Assembly: GCF_000002985.6 (NCBI RefSeq)
Contig: NC_003282.8
Span: 10,044,001-10,108,000 of the forward strand
Length of the DNA stretch: 64,000 nucleotides
Source of the DNA: Caenorhabditis elegans
Taxonomy: Eukaryota; Nematoda; Chromadorea; Rhabditida; Rhabditidae
Direction of reading: 5' to 3'
A program made the position numbers and the translations under genes. The notes beneath the pieces are model-generated. The model was not told the DNA's origin. It made no database searches and saw only the letters and a program-made list of their open reading frames with translations. Within the stretch, counting starts at the first letter, position 1; the number at the start of each line of letters is the position of its first letter. Shown here one piece after another: positions 1 through 10,035 of this stretch.

Positions 1-262
1 CAGAAAACTTAATTCTGGATTTTTCCTTGCAATCTTATTCTATGATACAGTTTTGAATTTGAAAGAGAAACAAACACGTCAATGTTAAAATGTGAAAACA
101 TAAAAAACAAGTAATTCACGGGAAATGAACAACTTTCCAGTTGTTATAAGCGGTGAACTTCAAAATTTTATATAAACGTGGAAAGATAAATGAACTCTGA
201 ACTTTATTACCAACATCTCGTTGTGTTTTCAGACTAAAAAAAATAAAAATCAATCATCACAA
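1..262. other. 5' flank of SH2 kinase gene
   Basis: AT-rich DNA upstream of the first SH2 kinase. A TTTTCAG at about 226-232 sits 30 bases before the ATG and could be a trans-splice (SL) acceptor or the end of an upstream intron. No other coding signal seen. Confidence 0.5.
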
Positions 263-1598
263 ATGGGAACCGTCGAAAAATCGTCAAACAACGATGCATC
301 GGTGACTGACGACATCCGCAGTGCTGAATATTATCACGGAATGGTACCACGTCAGGATGCGGAAGGATTCTTGAAGCGAGAAGGCGATTTTCTTGTTCGG
401 AAGACTGAGCAAATGCCAGGAAAAGTTGTGTTGGCGATGTCTGTGAGGGTAACCGATGAGTTGTGCCGCCACTTCATGCTCAATATGGACCCGACAAGCA
501 ATAAGTTCTACTTTGAGCACACTCATCAAGAGAGCACAATTTCAGAACTTATCAATTGGCACATGTAAGTTATTTTTGAAGTAAATGCTAACAATTGTAC
601 CAAACCCCCGTATATCTAACTTCTGTCAATCCAAGATTTTTAGGACCACCAAAACTCCCATCTCAGCTGCTTCTGGAGCAAAGATCCGCCGTCCAATGGA
701 GCGATCCCCTTGGCTTATCAATCATGACAGCATCGTTGCAAACAAGAAACTCGGCGAAGGTGCATTTGGTGATGTTTTTATCGCTGAGCTTGATCAAGGT
801 GGAAAACAGGAAGTCGCTGTGAAGACAATGCGTGCCGAAGCAACACGTGAAGCTCGGCTCCGTTTCATGAAGGAAGCTCGTTTGATGAGAAAATATCAGC
901 ACAAGCATGTGGTGAAATTGATTGGAGTGGCAATTCATGAACATCCATTGATGATTGTGATGGAATATTGTCCAAATGGTTCATTGTTGAGTCATTTGAA
1001 GAAGAACAAAGTATCTTTGATTGAAAAACTGAGATTCACGACTGAAGCTGCCGACGGAATCGCATACTTGGAGAGATCTAAGTGCATTCACCGTGACATC
1101 GCTGCTAGAAATTGCCTTTTGTCAGCGAAAAATGTAAGCAATTTCCAGATAATTTTCCTTTCATTGAAAATTTCGCATCCTCAATTTGATTTTTCTTATG
1201 ATTTTCCTGTATTTCAGGAGCTGAAAATCTCTGATTTCGGAATGTCGGATAACAAGGATGAGATTAAGGATGAAACCCTTGAAAAGGTTCCCATTAAGTG
1301 GTTGGCACCAGAGACAATGCAGGAGAAAGTGTACACTCATAAGACTGATATCTGGACATTCGGAGTTCTCGTTTGGGAGATTTATTCTGATGGAGCTGAG
1401 CCATATCCAGGATTGACGAAAATTCAAACTCGTGCCAAGATAGTTGTCAACGACTACAGAATGAAAATGCCAGACGGAACACATCCAACTGTTGCTGACG
1501 TTGTAACTGGAACCTGTTGGCAGAAGAATCCAGAGAAAAGATCAACTATGGATTCAATCCACAAGAAGCTCCGAGAGTTTTACGAATCGAAGAAATAG
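263..1598 (+). CDS. SH2 domain non-receptor tyrosine kinase (nematode Fer/Fes-like small class), 390 aa
   Basis: Exons 263-564, 644-1133 and 1218-1598 join in frame to 390 aa. An N-terminal SH2 domain (about residues 23-100) has the phosphotyrosine-binding FLVR at 43-46. The kinase domain follows from about 131: Gly loop GEGAFG 138-143, catalytic Lys 161 in VAVK, HRDIAARN with Asp252, DFG 270-272 and WLAPE 292-296. All catalytic residues are present, so it should phosphorylate tyrosine on proteins docked through its SH2 domain. The SH2-kinase layout without an F-BAR region, at about 400 aa, is typical of the expanded nematode Fer-like family, many members of which are expressed in the male germ line (family knowledge, not seen here). 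The ATG at 263 is the first in-frame one after the likely acceptor near 232; an upstream non-coding or coding exon outside the window cannot be excluded. A second SH2 kinase lies at 32.2-34.6 kb. Confidence 0.93.
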
Positions 1599-3407
1599 AC
1601 GAATGTTCTGCTTTCAATGTACAAAAAAAATATTTTTTATGAGGAATGTGAAAATGTGTATAATTTTTGAATGATAGAAGGAATAAACTTTAAATTTATT
1701 TTCTGAAATGTTCGTACATTCAAAATTCAAATGAAATGTAGATGGAGTTTCTGTAACAGTATTTGTAATAAACAAGGATATTGCATGTTTCTATCTGGAG
1801 ATAAGAAACTAAAATAAACCTTCACAAATTTTCACTTTTCTATTTGAGTGTGGTTTATCAGTGTAGATTCATTCTAGTTGTTTTCCTTAGTTCTTCGGAT
1901 CTGAATCTAACCTTTAGATCCGGTGTCATTGGAACATTATAAATTGATTTTGCCGCACGCACTAAATCACTTCTTCTTCCTTTCATTCATTGTCCACCGC
2001 CGATTACACAACCTCTGGCTTCATCAGTAGTAATGTCTTTTCCTTGCTGACTGACTGACTAATGTGTAACACATTCCGTGTTCTTTCCATCCTTCCATCT
2101 TTTCAAGCTCTCTTGTTATCTGTAGTAAAGGGAAAATTGCGAAACTTGAGATATTTGATACTAGAATCCGTCTTTGCAAAACAAGTCACAAGTGCAATTT
2201 TGTCACTTCATCCAACATCTGTTTTCCATTTCATTTCGCTGCTTTTCCCGTTCTTTTCATGTTATTTATTCATGAAAACAGAGAAACAAAAAGAATGATA
2301 TATCTTTCTGAAATGATATTTTTTGAAGTCGATAGGAAATGCGTATTATTTTTTCTGTTTATTTTTCTGAGAACTGTTTGAACATGGAGCTGTGAAACTT
2401 TTACGGCCAATGAAAATTTCGGAGAAAATACCTATTTATAGCCAAATGCTCTAATCATACCAACGTGTAAGGCTGACAAAATTAATATTTACTCATAACT
2501 ATAATTAGGTAGTCTCCACTGTTTTAAAGTTATGAAATTTTTCTACCAAATTTGTTTTCCTAACAACTGAAAATTTTTTTATCTAGCTGAAAGCCATGAA
2601 ATGAAACTTTAATGTGTGTGAAAAGAGTTGTTCATTGAATTAAAATTTGTTTCCGGCTGCTGCGACAAGGACAATTAACCAAACTTTTTTAATCCTTTAA
2701 TTGAAGAATTAACTGGTCTTAAATCTTTCTTCCAAAATTTTGAACATGAATCTTTAAAAAATATATATATATCAAGAATTGTCATTTTGAAACTCCGTAT
2801 TTTGGAGCCATTTTCTGTGTTTGAAAAAATCGCTGCTACATTTTTGATATCAAAAAAATGTTTTACCTTCAACAGTTTTATATTCGAATTTTTTAAATTT
2901 CGGTTGCGTTTTATTTACGTTATCTTGTATTTACATAATTAAGAAGTTGAAACATTTCATAGCCTGGAAAACTTTTTAAAAAGTTTTTGAAATTGCTTTT
3001 CATGTTTAACTTTTCTTCAAAAATTTTGCGTCTTATGTTCAAATTTGAATTGGATTTTTTTTTCGAATGAAGCCACTTTCTTTTTGCAAGTCTCCGGGTG
3101 AAATTATCCCAATAACCAATATGATTTACTTGCACTTTCATTTTCTAGATCTCAAGAGCATTCTTTATTTCATAGGCCTTTTCGGAACGCGTTGACAATA
3201 AATTTTACTACTTCTGTTTTTTCCTTTCAACTATTTTCTCGTTTCCATTAGCTCTGTTTTGCTCTCGGAGCTGTCAAATTAGTAGTCCAAGAGCTCTCTC
3301 ATTGTTATTCTATTTTTCTACTCATTTTATTCTCTTTTTATCTGGTTTTTTGTTCCTGTTTCTTTTCTTTCCATTGATTATATTCTCTATTTTTTAGATT
3401 TTCAAGT
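1599..3407. other. Intergenic, SH2 kinase to PAM2-like gene
   Basis: Non-coding AT-rich spacer of 1.8 kb. AATAAA at about 1682-1687 is the probable polyadenylation signal of the kinase. The segment about 3180-3400 is pyrimidine-rich (TTTT/CTCT runs), usual for DNA just upstream of a C. elegans first exon. No supported ORF on either strand. Confidence 0.5.
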
Positions 3408-6400
3408 ATGTCAAGAGTATTTCTCGAGGAGGCTGATCGTCCTCCTCCCGCTTATTATCAAAATAATAATTCAAAAGAGCAAGAACCATTGAAAATTGTT
3501 CCCTTTCAGACGCCGGACCCAGAAAGTGAGTATTTTGAAAATTAACAAATGTTTTAGTGAAAATTTGTTCTTATCATCATTCATTGCATTCACAGTTAAT
3601 TTGCGATGTGCCCACCAGGAACGTCGCAGATTGACATTATGGGCATGGGATACACACATCGTCAAAAAAGAAAAAATCACGATGTAGACATTATGTCGCC
3701 AATTAACTGTGTGTATAATACTAAATGCCTATTTTTAATTTCTGCAATTGCTTGTAGATTTCCCACATATTTAAGAAAAATAAAACTATAGGAAACATCT
3801 GTTTTTTAATTCCTACTTTTTAATTCCTACTTCTTAAAGACTGGCTAAGAAATCTAATAATAAGAACACTTGAACAATCTTATTATTTATTTTTCAGAAT
3901 GGATTAGTGCTCCTGAATTTGTTCCTCGTTCGAAGCAGCTAGCAGATGCATTCGGCTTTCCAGCAACTGATTTTGATAATCAAAACATTCCAAAAGCAAC
4001 ACAATTTGGTAATATTGTATTTTATACTTTTGAGGAAAAACGTATTTTTTAAGATCCAAACTATTACGATTTCTCTCATCAGAATCCATTTTCACCACAG
4101 TCCATTTCAATGAATACACCTGCTCCTTTCAATGGTATTCCACCTGGATACACTGCTAATATGACAACCATTAATCGTAAGTTGGATATGGTCCAGTTTA
4201 TGCGAGGCTAGAGGGGAACAATGAAGATTCATTAATCAATCGAATATTAATTTTGAACAATGAAAAACCAGGATTGAAGATTAAAATGAATAAAAGTGTG
4301 ATTTTTGACAGTGTTCGATTCTTCCTCTCATGCCTCCTTTCTTACACAAACCTCTTTTGCCACTCACTTTTCCCCTCCAGCAGAGTACTAAATGTTCATC
4401 TTCTTATCCTTTCCGCCTCCGCGTCTTTTCTCTAAACCTCTTCCTCTTCCATACTCTGTTGTCATGTCCGTTATCACCTCTCTCAATCCTTGACTCTTCT
4501 CTCATAACCTCGGTCATTCTAAAGGGGGACTCTAGACTGGGAACTGCCAACTCAAAACTACTGTTTCTCTCTTTTTCTCTATCAATCTCCAACTCTGTTC
4601 CATTACAGCAGGCAACGGTCCACCGATTGCAGCCATTTTGCTCCGCAAGAAGCGAAAAAGACGTTCAAAACATTCAACAAATTCAATGGTCAACGCACAT
4701 TCAGTAAGTGTTATACAGTTTTTTAAAAATCATAAGATGTTTTTCAGACATCCCCCTGCTCCTCACATCCATCGGACCCAAATGGGGACATTTCATCTTG
4801 TGATGAGTTTCAAAAACATTCAGATGTAGAACATAATGATCTCAGTGGCTCTTGTCCAGATTTGACTGCTCAGCAAATTCAGAAGTGGGATGATTATTTG
4901 GTGAGTGTTTACGTTTGAAAATATGCTCATCTAACGTTTTCAGTATGAAACGGCAAAAGCAGTAAACGAAAACGGAGTTCTACACGAGAGTACCGGAGAA
5001 AGAACATCGGAAGACCTCAGTTCTTCGGTGTACGAGGTTGCAGCTCCTGGAATTATGGAAACTTTAACACAGACAATTTCTGGAACATCAAATAAAGAAC
5101 TTCAAAAACTGGATCAAGAAATTAATGGAAATGTTATGACATCATCAATGGTCTTGAGAAAACTTGCGAATCACACTTTCATATCAGATGGCTGTTCAGA
5201 AAAGACACTGGAACAAGAAATGAAGGATTTAACATTCAGAAGGCCTATCACACCGGTTAGCATCTGACTATTGATTTAAAATTAAATCTGAATATTCAGC
5301 AAAGATACGGATATCCACAAATCGATAACAATGTATCTCCTTACGTTCATTTGGCAACGTTGGATTCAAAAAAGAAAAAAGTCACAAATCATTTAATCGA
5401 TAAGGATGCACTGAAAGCATATGTAGGTGTTTAATTTTAAATTTTGACAAGATAATGTAAAGATGCAAACTTTAAGATTTCCAATAACTTAAAAATCATT
5501 TCAATATGAACCTGACAATGCTCTATTTTAATGAAATTAATTAAATATGTTATGGCGAGATTGGAACTACAGTGGATCTGTAAAATGTTGAGGAGGGTGT
5601 TGAGGAGGGTATTCTCGCAAACAAAAACAAAAAATCTCGTAAAGGAGCCGGATGTTCATCCAAAGTGTGGTTATTTGTCTCTCCAACGCTAGCTCTTTTT
5701 GTCTTTGGACCAAGGGTGTCGGTTTTGGAAATCGAAAAAATCTAAAAATTAGCTGCCACGACCGAAATAATTTTTTGGTAGAAAGAACATTTTCTTTGTT
5801 GTACGTCTGGTTGACTAACTGTTGCATTACACGCTGTTTTGGATCGAAATAATGGACAGGGTTGTCAAAAATTGAGCTGGAAGTTGGAAAATCGAAAAAT
5901 CGAAAAAACTAAAAAAAAATCGCGTTCAAATCGTTCCATAAAAAATGTTTATGTCGGTATTTTGAGTTAAAAAATTTTGAAAAGGAACAATCAGTCACCC
6001 AGGTGTACAATAAAAAATAAATTTAGATTATCAGCTGAATAGTTCAGTTTTGACAAACAATTTTTCGATTTTTTTCGATTTTGAAACCGACACCCTTGCT
6101 TTGGACACGCCAAACCTCGAAAAGACAGATTTAAAGTCGAATGAAAAAACTACGTTTTTTTAACTGTTTTCATATGTAGGAAAACCTGTGCCAATATCTA
6201 AAATAAAACTCTTCAAGTTGATGTTAAATTAATTTTTTTTTAAATTTAATACTTCTTCAGTTGGATGAAGAGGAAGAGGAAGAAGATTTCTTGGAAGGAC
6301 TGAATATTACAGTTAATAACTTTGACACGTGCGAAGTAAGTTAAATAGTTTCAATCCTTCAATTAATTTCCAAACTTTAGGATTTGAGTCTTTCCGATGT

Positions 6401-6509
6401 TGAACAACCATCTCGATTCCAACAATTTCAAGATGCGATTCGAAAGAATACGATAGTCATTTCTACGGATCTTCAAGCACCTGGTAGACAGTGCTGCACA
6501 ATTATGTAG
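3408..6509 (+). CDS. Uncharacterised 412-aa protein with PAM2-like motif and C-terminal CaaX box
   Basis: Nine exons join in frame: 3408-3525, 3898-4008, 4054-4176, 4609-4703, 4748-4900, 4944-5255, 5300-5422, 6261-6335 and 6381-6509. I do not recognise the gene. The protein is hydrophilic and probably largely disordered. Near residue 45 it reads WISAPEFVPRSKQLADAF, which resembles the PAM2 peptide that binds the MLLE domain of poly(A)-binding protein (core A-x-E-F-x-P). A basic KKRKRRSKH stretch follows, then a central Ser/Glu-rich region, an acidic DEEEEEEDF run, and the C-terminus QCCTIM, whose last four residues (C-T-I-M) fit a CaaX prenylation box (Met favours farnesyl) with a neighbouring Cys. 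Splicing at 4609 offers a tandem CAGCAG acceptor. The exon chain is well supported by phase and consensus; the functional reading is inference. Confidence 0.85.
5711..6106. repeat. Fold-back (MITE-like) element in intron 7 of the PAM2-like gene
   Basis: The arm near 5711-5748 (CCAAGGGTGTCGGTTTTGG followed by AATCGAAAAAATC) is the reverse complement, with few changes, of the arm near 6063-6106. Non-autonomous and without an ORF; it accounts for much of the unusually long 838-nt intron. Confidence 0.65.
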
Positions 6510-6669
6510 ATAAACAAAGGTTACGCGTTGTTTAATAAAGTTTTACACATTTTCAATAAACATTTATTGAAAAAAACAAATCAAAGGGATGCACTGCTAC
6601 CTCCACCACAAAGCACTTTTACACTGAAAGAAATTGGTTTTTTTTCAAATTTTATTTTAAGTTTACAAC

Positions 6670-7115
6670 TTACTTCCACCAACTGGACTCTTTTGGCTCA
6701 TCAAAAATGTTAAGATCAAAATTGCTGAAAAAGTAAATTGAAACTAAAAAAAAAGAATTTTTAAATCATTTCACCTCTCAGTTGCTCCTTTTTCAAAAAC
6801 TGGAGACATTGCTGGATTAATATCAAAACCCACTGATTCACGACTGGGCGAGTGACCTTGATTCGAATCGCTTAAACATTTCTTCGAAAAAATGCTCCCG
6901 TAATTTTCAAATCTTACCATCCATATGGATCCTGGCATTCAGCTGGAGAAGCGGTGTCACAAACACCACAATTAAACACTAAATATCCCAAAAATCCACA
7001 CAAAAAGACGAGGTTAACTGAAAAAAATTAAATAATTTTCTAAGCAAAGGTATACAAGATAAAACTTACAATAAAATGTGTTCAAAGCTTCCAGGCCAAA
7101 TATGACGAAACTCAT
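6670..7115 (-). CDS. Small single-pass membrane or secreted protein, 98 aa, four exons
   Basis: No exon is long enough to stand out as an ORF, but four exons on the minus strand (7070-7115, 6918-7017, 6775-6870, 6670-6724) join perfectly in phase through three short introns of 52, 47 and 50 nt with GT and AG ends, giving 98 aa ending SSWWK. The N-terminal part is hydrophobic (FNLVFLCGFLGYLVFNCGVC), a membrane anchor or signal peptide. A Cys pair region (CDTASPAECQDPYGC) follows and the rest is polar. I do not recognise the family. It lies 170 nt downstream of, and on the same strand as, the serpentine receptor, so the two could share a transcript. Its 3' end converges on the PAM2-like gene. 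Confidence 0.8.
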
Positions 7116-7285
7116 TATTGTTTTTTTCTTGTACAACAATCTCTCCAGGATCAATTTTAGAGAAATAACAGAAAAAATTAAGAATGAACTCGTATTTTTT
7201 TAAATTCAGAATACTGAGGAAACGTGAGAGAAAATAACAATGTACGTGGACGTTTTAAAACATTGTTATAAGTTCCACAACTTTA

Positions 7286-9650
7286 TCAAGGTAGCACAAA
7301 AATTGGTGTCACAGACGTTATGTTAATTTCTCGTTTCGCAAAACCGAGTCTTTGAAGAACATAGCGTCGAAGAGTATCTGAGAATATCCATAGTAAATAT
7401 GGATTTATACTTGCATAAAGATCACTGAAAGAAATATATTTTTTCGAAAGTTTGAACATTTAATTTATTTGTTTTTGGAGAAGCCATGCACTAGCCTGCA
7501 ATTAGTCGACTATGTGCAGTTTTTTGCAGTTTCCATCAAATTTTAACTGATTTCAAGAAAGATTCAGTACATTCACATTCAAATAATTGATTAAGAATCT
7601 CAAAACTATAATTCGAAAAATGGGAGTTTATAAAATTTTCTAAATGTGTAGAAAAATAGGGCATTACATAAAAGGGCACCATAGATGACCTACAATACTA
7701 TAAAATGTTGTTCCCAAATTTATTAATTTCAAACTTCTGTCAAAATATAGTCAGTTGATTCAAAAACTTCAGCTGAAACTTTAGAGAAAGTGTTCACAAA
7801 TGGTCTGAAAATTACCGATTTCCGAAAAACAAAGCTCAATAATTTGATGATTCAGTAATCGTTAATTGACAACTTTCAAATTATTTTTGAGCATTTTCTC
7901 CAATCTTTCAGCTAAAAAATATATTTTCATATGAATTGTCTATATTTTGACACAAATTTAAAATAAATGTGGGAACAACGTGGCGCAATAGTTCAATCTG
8001 TAGAATTACCGCTCACCCCTGCTCTTAAAGTTTTAAAACATTGACGAAATTACGATAAACTCTTTGTTGGTTTTTTTGTAAGTTGCTCAATATGACCGAA
8101 TTGATATGATTACAACCAAATTACTAGCATGTTAAATCAAGCTCCCTACCTTTTCAGAAAACTCTAAAAAACTAACCTCAATGCATTATAAACCATATAA
8201 AACTGATCAGTAGAAAATCCCAAAATATCAGATCCTCCAAAAATAAAAAGTAGTAAAACGGACATTTGAACACAAACTGTAATTGTACTCATGGTGAATA
8301 GTTTTGCTTCTCTCATCCTTGCTAGCTCTTTTCGTTTTGATATATGTCGCGTTGGTCGGGGCTAAATTAAACCTATATGTTTATCTAAACACTTTCTAAT
8401 TGTACCGGTGTTTTCTTATTTCTTTCATGAAGAACTATAAATAAATAACAGTAGGTTAGAACTAGAAACAAACAATTTACAAATAAAAACACACCACCAA
8501 TTACGAAAAATATGTTTGTCATTGTTACACTGAAATTTGATAGCGATAAAGTGTTATCTAAAAATCTTTTTACTTCAAAAACTTTGGCACAATTCCATTT
8601 TGTTCGTTGCGGAATAGCTGAGTTGGATTGAAAAAAGTGGAAATACCAACTGACAATCCAAAAATGTATTGAATGGAGATAGCTACCCAGATACGGTACC
8701 CTTTCCACATCTTAAAAGGTACAGGTTGTCTTTTTACTGTAAAAAATGTACAGAAATCGATAACTTACTAGATGAAATATTGTAGGAAAAAGCATGACTG
8801 ATAGACGATTTGCAGCTAAAATTGAAACTCCCATAGCCTGACATATTCCTAGAACTATCATAATCACAATTATGAAAAGTTTTGATTTAAAAAAAACGCG
8901 CCTGTGCTCCATGCAAAATACAAATAAACATGTGTATATCCTCTACCCAAGAACATATAAACTGGTACGAACCAACCCCATTTGGCAAACATTGCGCCAA
9001 AATAGTTGGTCAACAGGGTCCCTAAAAATTAATTCCAATCTGAACTTTAGATACACAATTGTTCTTTGGCCGTTTTGAAATATGATGATGATTAAGCTTT
9101 TAAAATTGTTTCGAGACAAATATTTCAAACAAAACACTGTAAGTATCGTCGGTGGGTGTTTTAATAATCTCACATGACTAAATATAATAAGTAAACATTT
9201 CAAAAATTTATAGATTTGTCAAAAGTTCAGGAAAAGTTTGGTAAATTCAGTTGCAGAATGCAATTTTTAATTTAAAATTTTTTTAATTTTCACCATGATG
9301 TTTCTCCATAGCTCCATGTTTTTTAAACAAAAAATCGAATTTCTCCATTGGCGATGCTTTGGTATTTTTAACAAAAGAGCTCTTTTTGCGAAAAACTCAC
9401 AAATATCTATGCCAGCTGTAGAGAGGCATAATTTAAAAAATGAACTCATCAACTCTTGAAATTTCCGACTATGTGCATCAAATAAAGCCCAAATGATTGT
9501 TAAATGAACTGTTAATGTAATACAGAAAAAACAAAATTGAATAGTTTCCACATTTCTCACCAGTCTCTCGTCTTCTACAGTTCTAGTAATATTGACATCA
9601 GCCATTTCAAGATTCCAGAAATCCTGTGGTAGAGCCGAATAAGGTGTCAT
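7286..9650 (-). CDS. Seven-transmembrane serpentine chemoreceptor-like protein (srg/srv superfamily), about 344 aa
   Basis: Exons 9401-9650, 8902-9021, 8769-8848, 8574-8710, 8406-8529, 8177-8361 and 7286-7424 join in phase to 344 aa. Hydrophobic segments are visible throughout (for example FCFFCITLTVHLTIIWALF, then IFFVIGGVFLFVNCLFLVL, then CVQMSVLLLFIFGG). The segment ANRLSVMLFPTIFHLMWK after TM3 and NPYLLWIFSDTLRR at TM7 are typical of nematode Srg-superfamily receptors, presumably sensory GPCRs. The exon 2/exon 3 junction (8902 to 8848) needs a GC-AG intron: the donor reads ACAG|GCGCG and restores the family pattern STGICQAMG. If that donor is not used, the gene is a pseudogene, because reading through meets a stop at once. 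I cannot assign the subfamily firmly. Confidence 0.8.
7700..7985. repeat. Palindromic fold-back element in receptor intron 6
   Basis: GTTGTTCCCAAATTTATT near 7710 pairs with AATAAATGTGGGAACAAC near 7962-7980, and the pairing continues inward (CTATATTTTGACA against TGTCAAAATATAG; AGCTGAAA on both arms). The roughly 280-bp element makes almost one long hairpin and fills the middle of a 752-nt intron. Confidence 0.65.
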
Positions 9651-10035
9651 TTTAGACTTTCAAGTTGGAATTCTTTGCTCCGAACTTGGCATATGTTGAG
9701 AAATCAACAACATGAAATAATTACAGGGTTTCTCATTTCCAAATATTTGTTCTTAAATCACCTGTTTTGATGAATTCTTGATGAAAAATGATATCGGGTT
9801 TTAAATTTGCATTATGATTAAACTATGTGCACTTTTCAGTCATTTTGGACTTAACTAAGTCTCCTGGTGATGCATACCAAATGCCTGCCTGCCTTCCTTT
9901 GGCGATTTGTCTGTGTTTCCCGGAATATCATACACCAAAAACAGGTAGGTATGAATATCACTTTTATAAAAATTGAAAAAACAACAAGTTATATTCAAAA
10001 CAGTTTATTTAGAGAGAAAAGTAATTGAGATCTCT
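9651..10035. other. Intergenic spacer
   Basis: Non-coding, 385 nt, between the receptor start and the 3' end of the next minus-strand gene. Contains a GCCTGCCTGCCTTCC stretch near 9889, one of several relics of the dispersed GTAGGCAGG-type repeat in this window. Confidence 0.45.

Noticed and set aside
6856-6875. GATTCGAATC, like a tRNA B box
   Set aside because: No A box or cloverleaf around it; it lies within a coding exon of the small membrane protein.
7979-8020. TGGCGCAATAGTTCAATC, faintly tRNA-like
   Set aside because: Part of the end of a palindromic repeat; the acceptor stem and TPsiC arm do not form.
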